64,000 bases of DNA, taken from positions 1-64,000 of the forward strand of contig NZ_SEON01000012.1 of assembly GCF_004152845.1 (NCBI RefSeq). Direction: 5' to 3'. The position numbers and the translations under genes were made by a program. This document shows positions 18,208 through 26,458 of the stretch, one piece after another (position 1 is the first letter of the stretch; each line of letters begins with the position of its first letter). The notes beneath the pieces are model-generated. The model made no database searches. It was not told the DNA's origin and was given only the letters and a program-made list of their open reading frames with translations. The stretch comes from Sphingobium fuliginis. GTDB lineage: Bacteria > Pseudomonadota > Alphaproteobacteria > Sphingomonadales > Sphingomonadaceae.

Positions 18208-18960
18208 TCAGGCGCGGCTTGCGACGCCCGCCATCTCCAGCACCGGCAGTTGCGCCGGATGGGGAATGGCGACGGGCAGTTCGGGTTCGACTTCCGTCAC
18301 GCGCCCGCGCATGCCGTGATTGGCCGCCCAGATCGCCGCCTGGGTCCGGTTCTTGACGCGCAGCTTGCGCAGCACGGCCTTCACATGGACCTTCACCGTC
18401 GCCTCGCTGATGTCCATCCGCTTGGAGATGACCTTGTTCGGGCATCCCATGATGAGCCAGCGCAGGATTTCCAGTTCCCGGTCGGACAGGCAGGCCGCAT
18501 CCACCGGGCGTTCGACTTCCAGGGCATCGGTCAGGCTGGGCCGGGATTGCAGTTCGTCCGCCAGTTGCGGTGGAAGGACGCGCTCACCCATGGCCACCAG
18601 CCGCAGCGTCGCCACCAGCCGGTCGCAGGAGATTTCCTTGACGATATAGGCCAGAGCCCCCAGCCGGAACGCCTTCAGCATGATCTGGAAATCGAATCGG
18701 TCGGATAGAAGGACAAGGTAGGAACAGGGAAAACGTTTCTGCAGAACCGACAGCGTTTCGACATCCATCGCGTCGGTTCCGTCATCGATCAGCAACAGGG
18801 ATGGTTCGGTATCTTCTTCCGGCACCTCGACTTGCTGAAGCACCGTAGCCACGTTGGGATATTGGGTTACACGGAAATCCCGTTCCATCAGGATGCGGCT
18901 AAGCCCCTCCCGAACGATCGCATTACCGCACAACAGACGCACATTAACTGGGTAAGACAT
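18208..18960 (-). CDS. LuxR/NarL-type response regulator
   Basis: 250 residues. The receiver domain is recognisable, with acidic phosphoacceptor candidates D59/D60 (LLLIDDG), VLLSDRFDF in strand 4 and the conserved lysine in AYIVKEIS. The C-terminal LuxR-type helix-turn-helix spans about 165-225 (LSDRELEILRWLIMG, MDISEATVKVHVKAVLRKL). A short Pro-rich tail follows. No sensor kinase is nearby. It sits between wzx-like and amino-sugar genes and has a long, AT-rich upstream region with repeated sequence boxes. It is probably a regulator of the polysaccharide locus and perhaps of itself. Confidence 0.9.
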   Translation of the reverse strand: MSYPVNVRLLCGNAIVREGLSRILMERDFRVTQYPNVATVLQQVEVPEEDTEPSLLLIDDGTDAMDVETLSVLQKRFPCSYLVLLSDRFDFQIMLKAFRLGALAYIVKEISCDRLVATLRLVAMGERVLPPQLADELQSRPSLTDALEVERPVDAACLSDRELEILRWLIMGCPNKVISKRMDISEATVKVHVKAVLRKLRVKNRTQAAIWAANHGMRGRVTEVEPELPVAIPHPAQLPVLEMAGVASRA

Positions 18961-19303
18961 TGGGTGGTCCCCTCATGATCTCTTCTACGTCCGTAAGCAG
19001 GCCCCAAACGGAATGTAGAAGACCAGTAATCAAATGCCTGTAGTGCGACCCTTTCTTTTCGTTTCAACAACTTATCAGTAACATATTTGTGCCGTGAGAG
19101 TCCCCGAATGTACAATGGAAATTTCGGGTGCGCGCGACAAGGCGTTAACACATTGTTAAGTTGCTGAATTTTTCTTACCACTTGTGCAATATGCTGCGCC
19201 ATCGGCAGTCAAACTTACCACTTTGGTGGTATCGCAAACGGTCTAGGGCCCCGTTGCCACATCGTTTCGCAAATGAAGCGATTCGCCCGCGAAATAACAC
19301 ATG
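18961..19303 (-). promoter_or_regulatory. Operator-rich promoter region of the response regulator gene
   Basis: 343 bases without a gene, clearly more AT-rich than the flanks. TCTTCTAC (18981-18988) and GTAGAAGA (19015-19022) are perfect 8-bp inverted arms just upstream of the regulator start. The decamer CTTACCACTT occurs at 19174-19183 and again at 19214-19223, exactly 40 bases apart. The second copy belongs to the near-palindrome TACCAC-TTTG-GTGGTA (19216-19231). The spacing and symmetry suggest binding sites for a dimeric regulator, possibly autoregulation. No promoter boxes were assigned. Confidence 0.55.
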
Positions 19304-19987
19304 TTAATTAATTTGTCGAACCAGAACAAAAGCTTCAGCGGCGGAACGATAGACGGTTGCGCCACGTAGCGTCGCGAGGGCGCGAATGGCCTCTATGGAC
19401 CGCTCGTCGGGGCTGGGTTTCACCTGCGTCCGGAACGCCTGGAAGGCGGCGATCTTTCGTTCGATCGTCTCGCTGATGTCCACGAAAATGTTCGGAATGA
19501 AGGCGGGCGTGACGCCGGGGGCGAGCCAGTTGGTTTCCGATAACGTCTCATAGGCCATAACGCAGCTCGGCCCGCCGGGCCCACGCGGCCGGGCATGGAC
19601 CAGCGCTGCGTTGAAGACGATCTGATGATCGAGGTGGATGTCCCCGATGAAGGGGATCAGCAGCAGGTCGGGCTCGATCCGCGACAGCGCCTCCGACAGC
19701 GCCGCATTGAGTTCGCTTCGCCTGATCTGATCCAGCCCGGCCGCCGGGAAATCTAGGAACCGGGTGTCTGCCACGCCGATCATCCCGTGGGCGCGCAGGG
19801 TTTCGGAGCGTATCTGCCGCACCAGCTCTTCGTCGAACAGCGGCGGCTGGCCGCGGGTGACGACGACGACATGCACCTCCGCCCCAGCGGATGCCGCCCG
19901 CGCCATGGTGCCGCCGCATCCCAATATCTCATCGTCGGGATGGGGCGCGACGACCGCGATCCGGCGGGCGTTGAACGGCAGCGACAT
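19304..19987 (-). CDS. PIG-L/LmbE-family N-deacetylase
   Basis: 227 residues. The zinc and catalytic motif P-H-P-D-D-E (VVAPHPDDEILGCGG, about residues 14-19) and the later H-L-D-H (GDIHLDHQIVFNAAL) identify a PIG-L/LmbE deacetylase. These enzymes remove N-acetyl from GlcNAc-type sugars or related metabolites. It ends the minus-strand set glycosyltransferase, PglC-like enzyme, formyltransferase, deacetylase, and lies only 3 bp after the formyltransferase stop. Removing an N-acetyl next to an enzyme that adds N-formyl is the obvious pairing, although the order of action is not established. Confidence 0.9.
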   Translation of the reverse strand: MSLPFNARRIAVVAPHPDDEILGCGGTMARAASAGAEVHVVVVTRGQPPLFDEELVRQIRSETLRAHGMIGVADTRFLDFPAAGLDQIRRSELNAALSEALSRIEPDLLLIPFIGDIHLDHQIVFNAALVHARPRGPGGPSCVMAYETLSETNWLAPGVTPAFIPNIFVDISETIERKIAAFQAFRTQVKPSPDERSIEAIRALATLRGATVYRSAAEAFVLVRQIN

Positions 19988-19990
19988 CGG

Positions 19991-20905
19991 CTAATCCCCC
20001 AAAATGGCGTGAAGCTTGGGCGGCTTGTCCGGGCCGCTCCATTGCGTGACGATAAGGGCGGTGGCCTGACCGCAGAGCACGGTGAAGCCGTCCGCCGTCC
20101 GCGCCACGACCTGTCCAGGCAGGGCCGCGTGACGCCCGCCCATGTCCGACGGCGCCGCCGCCCAGATCCGGAGGTCCGCGCCGCCCAGCCGGGTGAAGGC
20201 GCCGGGATAGGGGCGGCCCGTTGCGCGGATCAGGCGCAATATGTCGCCGGCCGGCCGACGCCAGTCGATCAGCCCATCCGCCGGGGTCCGGCGCGCGGCC
20301 CAGGTGGCGCAGCTTTCGTCCTGGACCATGCGTGGCATCTCCCCAGCCGCGATCCGTTCCAGCGCACGGTCGAGCATGACGGCCAGCGCCCGCATATGCT
20401 TGGCGTAGAGGGTCGCCGCCGTTTCGTCCGGCGCGACATGGAAATATTGCTGGTCGACTATGTCGCCCGTGTCCGTCCCCGCATCGATCCAGAACAGCGT
20501 TCCCGCCGTGATCGGTTCCTGCTGCAATATCGTCCAGGGAATGGCCGCGCGGCCGCGCAACCGGGGCAGGGCGGCAGGATGATAGCCGATCACCCGGTCG
20601 CGAAAGAGCGCGCGAAAGGCGGTCCCGCAAATCTGCGACCAGCCCATGACGAAGGCGATGTCCGCGCCCGCGTCCCGGATGGCGGACAGCGATTCCTCCC
20701 GGTTGATATTGTCGACATGGATGACCGGGCAGCCCCGTTCCCGCGCCGCCGGCCGCAGGTCGACATGATCCGAATGGCGCCGGGCCAGAGCGGGATCGAG
20801 CGTGACGATGGCGGCCATGTCCCATGCCGGGTGGCGGGCGATCGCTTCGAAGGCGATCCGGGTGGTTTCAACTGCCCCGATGAGGAGGGCGCGCTTCGTC
20901 GGCAT
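19991..20905 (-). CDS. Formyltransferase-family protein (likely sugar N-formyltransferase)
   Basis: 304 residues from the ATG at 20905; an open frame extends upstream, but that part lies inside the preceding gene. N-terminal formyl_trans_N fold with VIGYHPAALPRLRGRAAIPW and ITAGTLFWIDAGTDTGDIV. The catalytic histidine (H109) and aspartate (D145) of the N-H-D triad of methionyl-tRNA formyltransferase are present, but the asparagine position is glycine (G107). A short C-terminal OB-like domain follows (LPGQVVARTADGFTVLCGQ). In a polysaccharide locus, next to a deacetylase and a 4-aminosugar pathway, it should use N10-formyltetrahydrofolate to formylate an amino sugar. Its start overlaps the PglC-like gene by 38 bases. 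Confidence 0.82.
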   Translation of the reverse strand: MPTKRALLIGAVETTRIAFEAIARHPAWDMAAIVTLDPALARRHSDHVDLRPAARERGCPVIHVDNINREESLSAIRDAGADIAFVMGWSQICGTAFRALFRDRVIGYHPAALPRLRGRAAIPWTILQQEPITAGTLFWIDAGTDTGDIVDQQYFHVAPDETAATLYAKHMRALAVMLDRALERIAAGEMPRMVQDESCATWAARRTPADGLIDWRRPAGDILRLIRATGRPYPGAFTRLGGADLRIWAAAPSDMGGRHAALPGQVVARTADGFTVLCGQATALIVTQWSGPDKPPKLHAILGD

Positions 20906-21464
20906 GCCAGTCGATCCTTTTTTCACCCCCGACCACCACCAGCAGCGTGCGGGCGATGATCTGCGCGTCGAGGCGGGCGCTGCGGTGGCGCACATAGCGG
21001 AGGTCGAAGCGCAGCTTTTCCTCGATGGTCAGCAATGTGTTGCCGCTGACCTGCGCCAGACCCGTCAGGCCAGGCCGCACCCTGCCGCGTTCCACGCCGT
21101 CGCGGCCCATGGCGGCGATGCTGTGGGGCAGCAGCGGCCTGGGGCCTATGAAATCCATGTCCCCCCGTGCGATGTTGATCAGTTCGGGCAGCTCGTCCAG
21201 CCGGAAGCGGCGCAGGAACTGCCCAACGGCCGTGACCCGCCGGGCGTCGGGCAGCAAGGCCCCGTCGCTGTCGCGCAGGTCGCGCATGCTGCGGAACTTG
21301 ATCATGGCGAAGGGGCGGCCGCCCAGGCCGCTTCGGACCTGACGGAACAGCACCGGCCGCCCCAAGCAGAGCAGCACCAGCAGGGACAGCAGCAGCAGCA
21401 GGGGGGCAAGCAGCGCGAAAAGGCCGACCGCCAGCAATCCCGCCGGGCGCAGACAGGCGGTCAT
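20868..21464 (-). CDS. PglC-like monotopic phosphoglycosyl transferase
   Basis: 198 residues, the size of the minimal PglC-type enzymes. One N-terminal re-entrant hydrophobic segment (about 8-34) is followed by the family motifs FRQVRSGLGGRPFAMIKFRSM, then FRLDELPELINIARGDMDFI, GPRPLL and RVRPGLTGLAQVSGN. The aspartate-glutamate pair of the DE catalytic dyad is in LDELPEL. It transfers a phospho-sugar from a UDP-sugar to undecaprenyl phosphate and so starts repeat-unit assembly. It follows the PglA-like glycosyltransferase with a 4-base overlap. In Campylobacter, PglC uses UDP-diNAcBac, a 4-amino sugar like the one predicted here. Confidence 0.92.
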   Translation of the reverse strand: MTACLRPAGLLAVGLFALLAPLLLLLSLLVLLCLGRPVLFRQVRSGLGGRPFAMIKFRSMRDLRDSDGALLPDARRVTAVGQFLRRFRLDELPELINIARGDMDFIGPRPLLPHSIAAMGRDGVERGRVRPGLTGLAQVSGNTLLTIEEKLRFDLRYVRHRSARLDAQIIARTLLVVVGGEKRIDWHADEARPPHRGS

Positions 21465-22645
21465 GCGCGCTCCGGCACCAGCAGCGCGGGCGGAGGCGCT
21501 GGCATGGGCATCGCACTGGCCGCACCGCGCAACTGCATGATGTCCAGCAGCATGGCGTTCACCTTGTCCACATCATAGATGTCGACCGCCGTCCGCCGGG
21601 CGGCGGCGGCCATGGCCGCGACACGCCGTGGATGGGCGATCATCGTTTCCATGGCCGCCGCCAGCGCGGCTCCGTCGCGGGGCGGCACGAGCAGGCCGTT
21701 GACGCCATGCCGGATCGGCTCGCGGCAGCCGGGCATGTCTGTGGTGATGACGGGCCGCCCGGTCGCCAGCGCCTCCAATATCGTGCGCGGCAGGCCCTCC
21801 CGGTAGAAGGACGGCAGCACGAACGCATGGGCGGACGCGATGAAGGGCCGCACGTCACGCGTCTCCGGCAGGAATTCGATCAGCCCCGCCTTGCGCCATT
21901 GGTCGAGATCGGCGGCGGTGTAGCCGGTCGGATTTTCCGTCTCCGGCCGGGTCAGCAGCAGGAAACGCACGTCCGGGTGCCGGGCCCGGACGATCCGTGC
22001 GGCATCGACATATTCGCCCACGCCCTTGTCGCGCATCAGGCGACCCATCATCAGGAAGGTGAAGGGCCCTTCCGGCAGCGCCTGCTCGGCAAAATGGCGC
22101 ACGTCGATGCCCGAACCGGGAACCTGCATCACCCGCTGCGACGGCGAAACGATCCCACTTTCGCGCATCAGCCGATGATCGTCGCCGTTGAAGACGAAGA
22201 TGCAGCGCGCCCGGGCGACGCCGATCCGGTAGAGCCGGGACACGACGGCGCGCAGCCAGCGGCGCTCATCCGCCTCCTCGCTGAACACATAGCCAAGGCC
22301 GCTCATGATCGCGAAATAGCGCGCCCGGCTCCACAGCCGTGCCGCCAGACCGCCATAGATGATCGGCTTCTGCGTATAGGCGACCACCACATCGGGCCGC
22401 TCGGCCCGCATCAGCCGCCGGTAATGCAGCAAGGTGCGCGCATCGTGCAGCGGGTTGGTGCCCGCCCGCGCCATCGGCGTCCGGCGGAAGCGCACGCCCA
22501 TTTGCGCCAGCCTTTCCAGCACCTCCGGCTCCTCGTCCGGGGCGCAGGCGACGACCTCATGCCCCTCCCCGACCATCCGGGCGATCAGCGCCCCGCGGAA
22601 ATTGATCAGCGACCAGGACAGGCTGGAGAGGATCACGACTTTCAC
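21461..22645 (-). CDS. PglA-like GT4 glycosyltransferase
   Basis: 394 residues from a GTG at 22645, chosen because GGAGGG lies about 10 bases upstream and the protein then begins VKVVILSSLSWSLINFRG, the normal family start. Typical GT4 features are VMQVPGSGIDVRHF, FTFLMMGRLMRDKGVGEYVDAA and the E-x7-E motif in EGLPRTILEALATGRPVITT. PglA-type enzymes add the second sugar to the undecaprenyl-PP-linked first sugar made by PglC. It heads the minus-strand set with the PglC-like, formyltransferase and deacetylase genes. The last 25 residues are Ala/Pro-rich and not conserved-looking. Confidence 0.9.
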   Translation of the reverse strand: MKVVILSSLSWSLINFRGALIARMVGEGHEVVACAPDEEPEVLERLAQMGVRFRRTPMARAGTNPLHDARTLLHYRRLMRAERPDVVVAYTQKPIIYGGLAARLWSRARYFAIMSGLGYVFSEEADERRWLRAVVSRLYRIGVARARCIFVFNGDDHRLMRESGIVSPSQRVMQVPGSGIDVRHFAEQALPEGPFTFLMMGRLMRDKGVGEYVDAARIVRARHPDVRFLLLTRPETENPTGYTAADLDQWRKAGLIEFLPETRDVRPFIASAHAFVLPSFYREGLPRTILEALATGRPVITTDMPGCREPIRHGVNGLLVPPRDGAALAAAMETMIAHPRRVAAMAAAARRTAVDIYDVDKVNAMLLDIMQLRGAASAMPMPAPPPALLVPERA

Positions 22646-23047
22646 GGCGCTTATGCCCTCCGGTTTTCCACATGTTGCTGCGCACGACCCCACCGCCGCT
22701 TCAGGCGGGCGGACAGATCCAACTCTTGAAGACAGCTATCACAGCCCGCCCCGCAGCCCGGCGGTGCATCGGTAGATTACCCCTTTGAGGCAATCCGCCT
22801 CCCCTCCGCGCCCGCCAACCCCTGCCGTCCGGCGCCATCGAGCCTGTGGCATAGCCCCAATGGGCGGAAGGGCGCGCCGGTCGGGTTGCGCATGGGATAA
22901 AGGATAGTGTCCGCTCGACCGATTACCGCGATGCACCCGTTCCGATAGCCTTGGCGCCACCGTCGGTTGCGGACGGCATGCAGGGTGGCGCCTCCAGGCA
23001 GCCCTCCGCCCCCGCAACCGGCGGACCATGGACTCGGAGACATCGGA
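22646..23047. promoter_or_regulatory. Divergent promoter region between PglA-like and PglF-like genes
   Basis: 402 bases without a credible gene. It must contain promoters for both amino-sugar operons. TTACCCCTTTGAGGCAA at 22777-22793 matches 12 of 17 positions of the palindromic box at 19215-19231 upstream of the response regulator, so it is a possible shared operator. I could not assign -35/-10 elements. Confidence 0.4.
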
Positions 23048-25186
23048 ATGCCGAACATCGCATCAGCCAGGCCGGACGGGCAGGACAGCGTTGCGCAAAC
23101 GCCGCCCGCCGCCATGCTCCTGCGACTGGACGCAGCCGCGCGCGCCTTCGCCGCGCGGGGCGCCACGCGCTTCTGGGCGATCAGGCTGGCCGTCATCCTG
23201 GCGCTGGACGCGCTGATCATGCTGGGCAGCTTCGTGCTTTCCCGGCTGATCCTGTCCGACCTGCCCATGCCCCGGACGCTCCTGGAACCCTGGTTCATGG
23301 CCCTGTTCGTCGGCGTGAACCTCAGCGTCCTGTTCGTCGTCGGCACCTATCGGCAAAGCTGGCGCTTCCTGTCCATCGGCGACGCGCTGTCGCTGGCGGC
23401 CAGCCTGCTCGCCAGCAGTTGGCTCATATGGATGATCACCGCGGGATTGCTGGTGCCGCAGAAGATGATGCGTGGGCCCATGACCGTCTTCCTGACCGTC
23501 GACGTGCCGCTGACCGTCGCGGCGCTGCTGGCCGTGCGCGTGCTGCGGCGGCAGTTCTTCAAGCATGTCCGCTCCGCGCGGCTCCGCCGGACAGTGCAGG
23601 CGCGCCGGCGCATCCTCCTGCTCGGCGAACTGGATTGGGCGCGGGTCATGGCGGACCTTGTCCCCACCGACGCCCATTCGGGCCTGGAGATCGTCGGCGT
23701 CATCTCCTTCGACGGGCATGAGCGGCGGCTGCATGTCGGCGGACTGCCGATATTGGGCTCGCCCGAGATGCTCCCCCGGATCGTCGCGGACCTCGACCGC
23801 GCAGGCCGGCGGCCGGTCAGCCTGGTGGTGCAGGAAAGCAGCGAGCGGCTCGACCGGCAGCAGATATTGCGCATCGCGGCGCTGGCGGAGCAGGAAAATC
23901 TGGTGGTCTCCCGCTTCCGCAATCCCTGGACCAGCGCCCAGCCGCTGAGCGGCGACCGAATGGCGATAGAGAAGATGCCGCTCGCGGAATTGCTGGGGCG
24001 GCCGGAAATCACGGTGCAGCACAGCTATCTGGAACGGGTGGTCACCGGCGCGCGGATCATGGTGACGGGCGCGGGCGGCACCATCGGCGGCGAACTGGTG
24101 CGCCAGCTTGCCTATTACGCCCCGGCGGAGATCGTGCTGCTCGATCACAGCGAATTTAATCTCTACGCCATAGAGATGGAGGCGCGGGAGAAATTCCCCC
24201 ATGTCCGCTTCCACGCCGAACTCTGCTCGATCCGCCAGCGCCCCGCGCTGTGGCAGGTGTTCGAGCGGCGGCGGCCGGAGATCGTCTTCCACGCCGCCGC
24301 GCTGAAGCATGTGCCGATGGTGGAGGCCAATCCCTGCGCCGGGGTGCACACCAATGTGCTGGGCACCCGCAACGTCGCGGACGCGGTCTGCGAGTTCGAG
24401 GCTCGCGCCATGATCCAGGTGTCGACCGACAAGGCCGTGAACCCGGTGGGCCTGATGGGCGCGACCAAGCGGCTGGGCGAGCTATACTGCCAGGCGCTCG
24501 ACCTGATCGGCAGTTGTGATCCGGACAGTCCGCGTTTCCTGACGGTGCGTTTCGGCAATGTGCTGGGGTCCAGCGGTTCGCTGATCCCGCTGTTCCAGCA
24601 GCAGCTCGCCAGCGGCAAGCCCCTGACCGTCACCCATCCCGACATCGAACGCTTCTTCATGACGGTGCAGGAGGCGGTGCTGCTGATCCTGCAAAGCAGC
24701 GCCCGCGCGTTGGAGACGGATTCGGAACGCGGCACCATCTTCGTCCTCGACATGGGCGAGCCGGTGAAGATCGTGGAGATCGCCCGCCGCGTCATCCGCA
24801 TGGCCGGGCTGCGGCCGGAAATCGACGTGCCGATCAAGTTCATCGGGCTTCGTCCCGGCGAAAAGCTGTTCGAGGAGCTGTTCGACAGCAGCGAGGACAA
24901 GATCGAAAGCGCCATTCCCGGCATTTTCGAGGCCATGCCCTCCCCCATCCCGCTGGAGATGCTGGTGGAGGGCTTCGCCCAGCTTGCCCGGTTGATCGCG
25001 GCGGGCGACGCGGATGAGCTGGTGCGGCTGACGCATGAGATGGTCGCGGCCTCCGCCAGTTCGCGCTGGGCGGAGATATTGCGGCGGCTGGCGGCGGAAA
25101 GTTCCGACACGCTGCTGATGATGCCGCCGCGCCCCGCGGACATTCCAGCCGTCCTGTCCTCGCCGCTGCCGCGCGATGTCGCCTGA
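23048..25186 (+). CDS. PglF/CapD-like membrane-bound nucleotide-sugar 4,6-dehydratase
   Basis: 712 residues from the ATG at 23048. The N-terminus has about four membrane helices (about 45-170), then a CoA-binding-like Rossmann region (RRILLLGELDW to VVQES). The C-terminal half is an extended SDR with GxxGxxG in VTGAGGTIGGELVRQL and the active-site stretch STDKAVNPVGLMGATKRLGEL, where MxxxK replaces YxxxK as in PglF/FlaA1 enzymes. It should convert UDP-GlcNAc to the UDP-4-keto-6-deoxy sugar. The aminotransferase gene follows 15 bp later, the usual PglF-PglE arrangement. Confidence 0.93.
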   Translation: MPNIASARPDGQDSVAQTPPAAMLLRLDAAARAFAARGATRFWAIRLAVILALDALIMLGSFVLSRLILSDLPMPRTLLEPWFMALFVGVNLSVLFVVGTYRQSWRFLSIGDALSLAASLLASSWLIWMITAGLLVPQKMMRGPMTVFLTVDVPLTVAALLAVRVLRRQFFKHVRSARLRRTVQARRRILLLGELDWARVMADLVPTDAHSGLEIVGVISFDGHERRLHVGGLPILGSPEMLPRIVADLDRAGRRPVSLVVQESSERLDRQQILRIAALAEQENLVVSRFRNPWTSAQPLSGDRMAIEKMPLAELLGRPEITVQHSYLERVVTGARIMVTGAGGTIGGELVRQLAYYAPAEIVLLDHSEFNLYAIEMEAREKFPHVRFHAELCSIRQRPALWQVFERRRPEIVFHAAALKHVPMVEANPCAGVHTNVLGTRNVADAVCEFEARAMIQVSTDKAVNPVGLMGATKRLGELYCQALDLIGSCDPDSPRFLTVRFGNVLGSSGSLIPLFQQQLASGKPLTVTHPDIERFFMTVQEAVLLILQSSARALETDSERGTIFVLDMGEPVKIVEIARRVIRMAGLRPEIDVPIKFIGLRPGEKLFEELFDSSEDKIESAIPGIFEAMPSPIPLEMLVEGFAQLARLIAAGDADELVRLTHEMVAASASSRWAEILRRLAAESSDTLLMMPPRPADIPAVLSSPLPRDVA

Positions 25187-25201
25187 CTTTTTGGGGGAAC
25201 A

Positions 25202-26458
25202 ATGATGCAAGCCGCGCCTGCCCAAGCCCAGATTCCGCCCCAGCTTCCGCTCCGCCTCAGTCCGCTCGATCATGCCGCGCTGCGTTGGCCGCAGCATGAG
25301 CCCGACGAGATCGCGGCGGTGACGCGGGTTCTGGAGACCGGGCGGGTCAATGCCATGGTCCATGGCGAGCAAAACCGCGCCTTCGAGGCCGAGTTCGCGG
25401 CATTTTGCGGCATGCCCCACGGCATCGCGGTCAGCAACGGCACGGTCGCGCTGGAACTGGCGCTGCGGGCCTTGGGCGTCAGCGCTGGAGACGAGGTGAT
25501 CCTGCCCTCGCGCAGCTTCTTCGCCAGCGCGGCCTGCATCGTCGCGGTCGGCGCAACGCCGGTCTTTGCCGACATCGATCCGGTCAGCAACAATATCGAC
25601 CCGGAATCCGCCCGCCGCATGCTGTCGCCGCGCAGCCGGGCGATAATGTGCGTGCATCTGGCGGGCTGGCCCTGCGACATGACGGCGCTGCGCGCGCTGG
25701 CCGATGAACACGGCCTGTGGCTGGTCGAGGATTGCGCGCAGGCGCATGGCGCGACCCTTCACGACCGGGCCGTGGGCAGCTTTGGGGATGCCGCCGCTTT
25801 TTCCTTCTGCACCGACAAGATCATGTCCACCGGCGGGGAAGGCGGCATGCTCCTGCTGCGGCAGGAAAGGCACTGGAAACGGGCCTGGGCCTATAAGGAC
25901 CATGGCAAGAATCCGGACAAATTCTTCGCGCCGGCAACGACGAACGGCTTTCGCTACCTGCACGACAGCTTCGGCAGCAATTGGCGGATGACGGAGATGC
26001 AGGCCGCCATCGGGCGGGCGCAGCTTGCCAAGCTGCCCGGTTGGCTGGCCGCCCGCCGTCGCAACGCCGCGACCCTGATGCGGCTGCTGCGCGCCAATCG
26101 GGCGGTGGAGGTGCCCGCAATTCCAGCCGAGGTCGGTCACGCCTTCTACCGGCTCTATGTGACCATCGCCGCCGACCGGCTGGGGGAGACGGGAACCACG
26201 CCGATCATAGGCCGTATGGCGCAGATGGGCATGCCCGTGGGCAGCGGTTCCTGCGCCGACATGACGGGCGAAGCCGCCTTTGCGGACCGGCAGGTGCGCC
26301 GCGACGGCGCCCTGCCGGTGGCGCAGGATCTTGGCCGCCGCAGCATCGCCTTTCCGGTCGACCATCTGCTGGACGAAGGCGACATGCATCGCCTCGCCAA
26401 CTGCCTGGAGATCGCCATGGCGGAACTGCCATCCGGACGAAGAGGGGAAAGAGGATGA
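25202..26458 (+). CDS. PglE-like DegT/DnrJ/EryC1 sugar aminotransferase
   Basis: 418 residues; GGGGGAA precedes the start, and the second Met is equally possible. The family motifs are AVSNGTVALELALRALGVSAGDEVILPS, VEDCAQAHGAT and the PLP-lysine site SFCTDKIMSTGGEGGM. The C-terminal NWRMTEMQAAIGRAQLAKL is also typical. It should transaminate the 4-keto sugar made by the preceding dehydratase to a UDP-4-amino-4,6-dideoxy sugar with PLP and glutamate. That free amine is a natural substrate for the formyltransferase encoded on the opposite strand. The last four bases overlap the next gene. Confidence 0.93.
   Translation: MMQAAPAQAQIPPQLPLRLSPLDHAALRWPQHEPDEIAAVTRVLETGRVNAMVHGEQNRAFEAEFAAFCGMPHGIAVSNGTVALELALRALGVSAGDEVILPSRSFFASAACIVAVGATPVFADIDPVSNNIDPESARRMLSPRSRAIMCVHLAGWPCDMTALRALADEHGLWLVEDCAQAHGATLHDRAVGSFGDAAAFSFCTDKIMSTGGEGGMLLLRQERHWKRAWAYKDHGKNPDKFFAPATTNGFRYLHDSFGSNWRMTEMQAAIGRAQLAKLPGWLAARRRNAATLMRLLRANRAVEVPAIPAEVGHAFYRLYVTIAADRLGETGTTPIIGRMAQMGMPVGSGSCADMTGEAAFADRQVRRDGALPVAQDLGRRSIAFPVDHLLDEGDMHRLANCLEIAMAELPSGRRGERG

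Noticed and set aside
24482..26389. Minus-strand open frame spanning the dehydratase and aminotransferase genes
   Set aside because: It crosses a real gene boundary, has no domain motifs and no ribosome-binding site.
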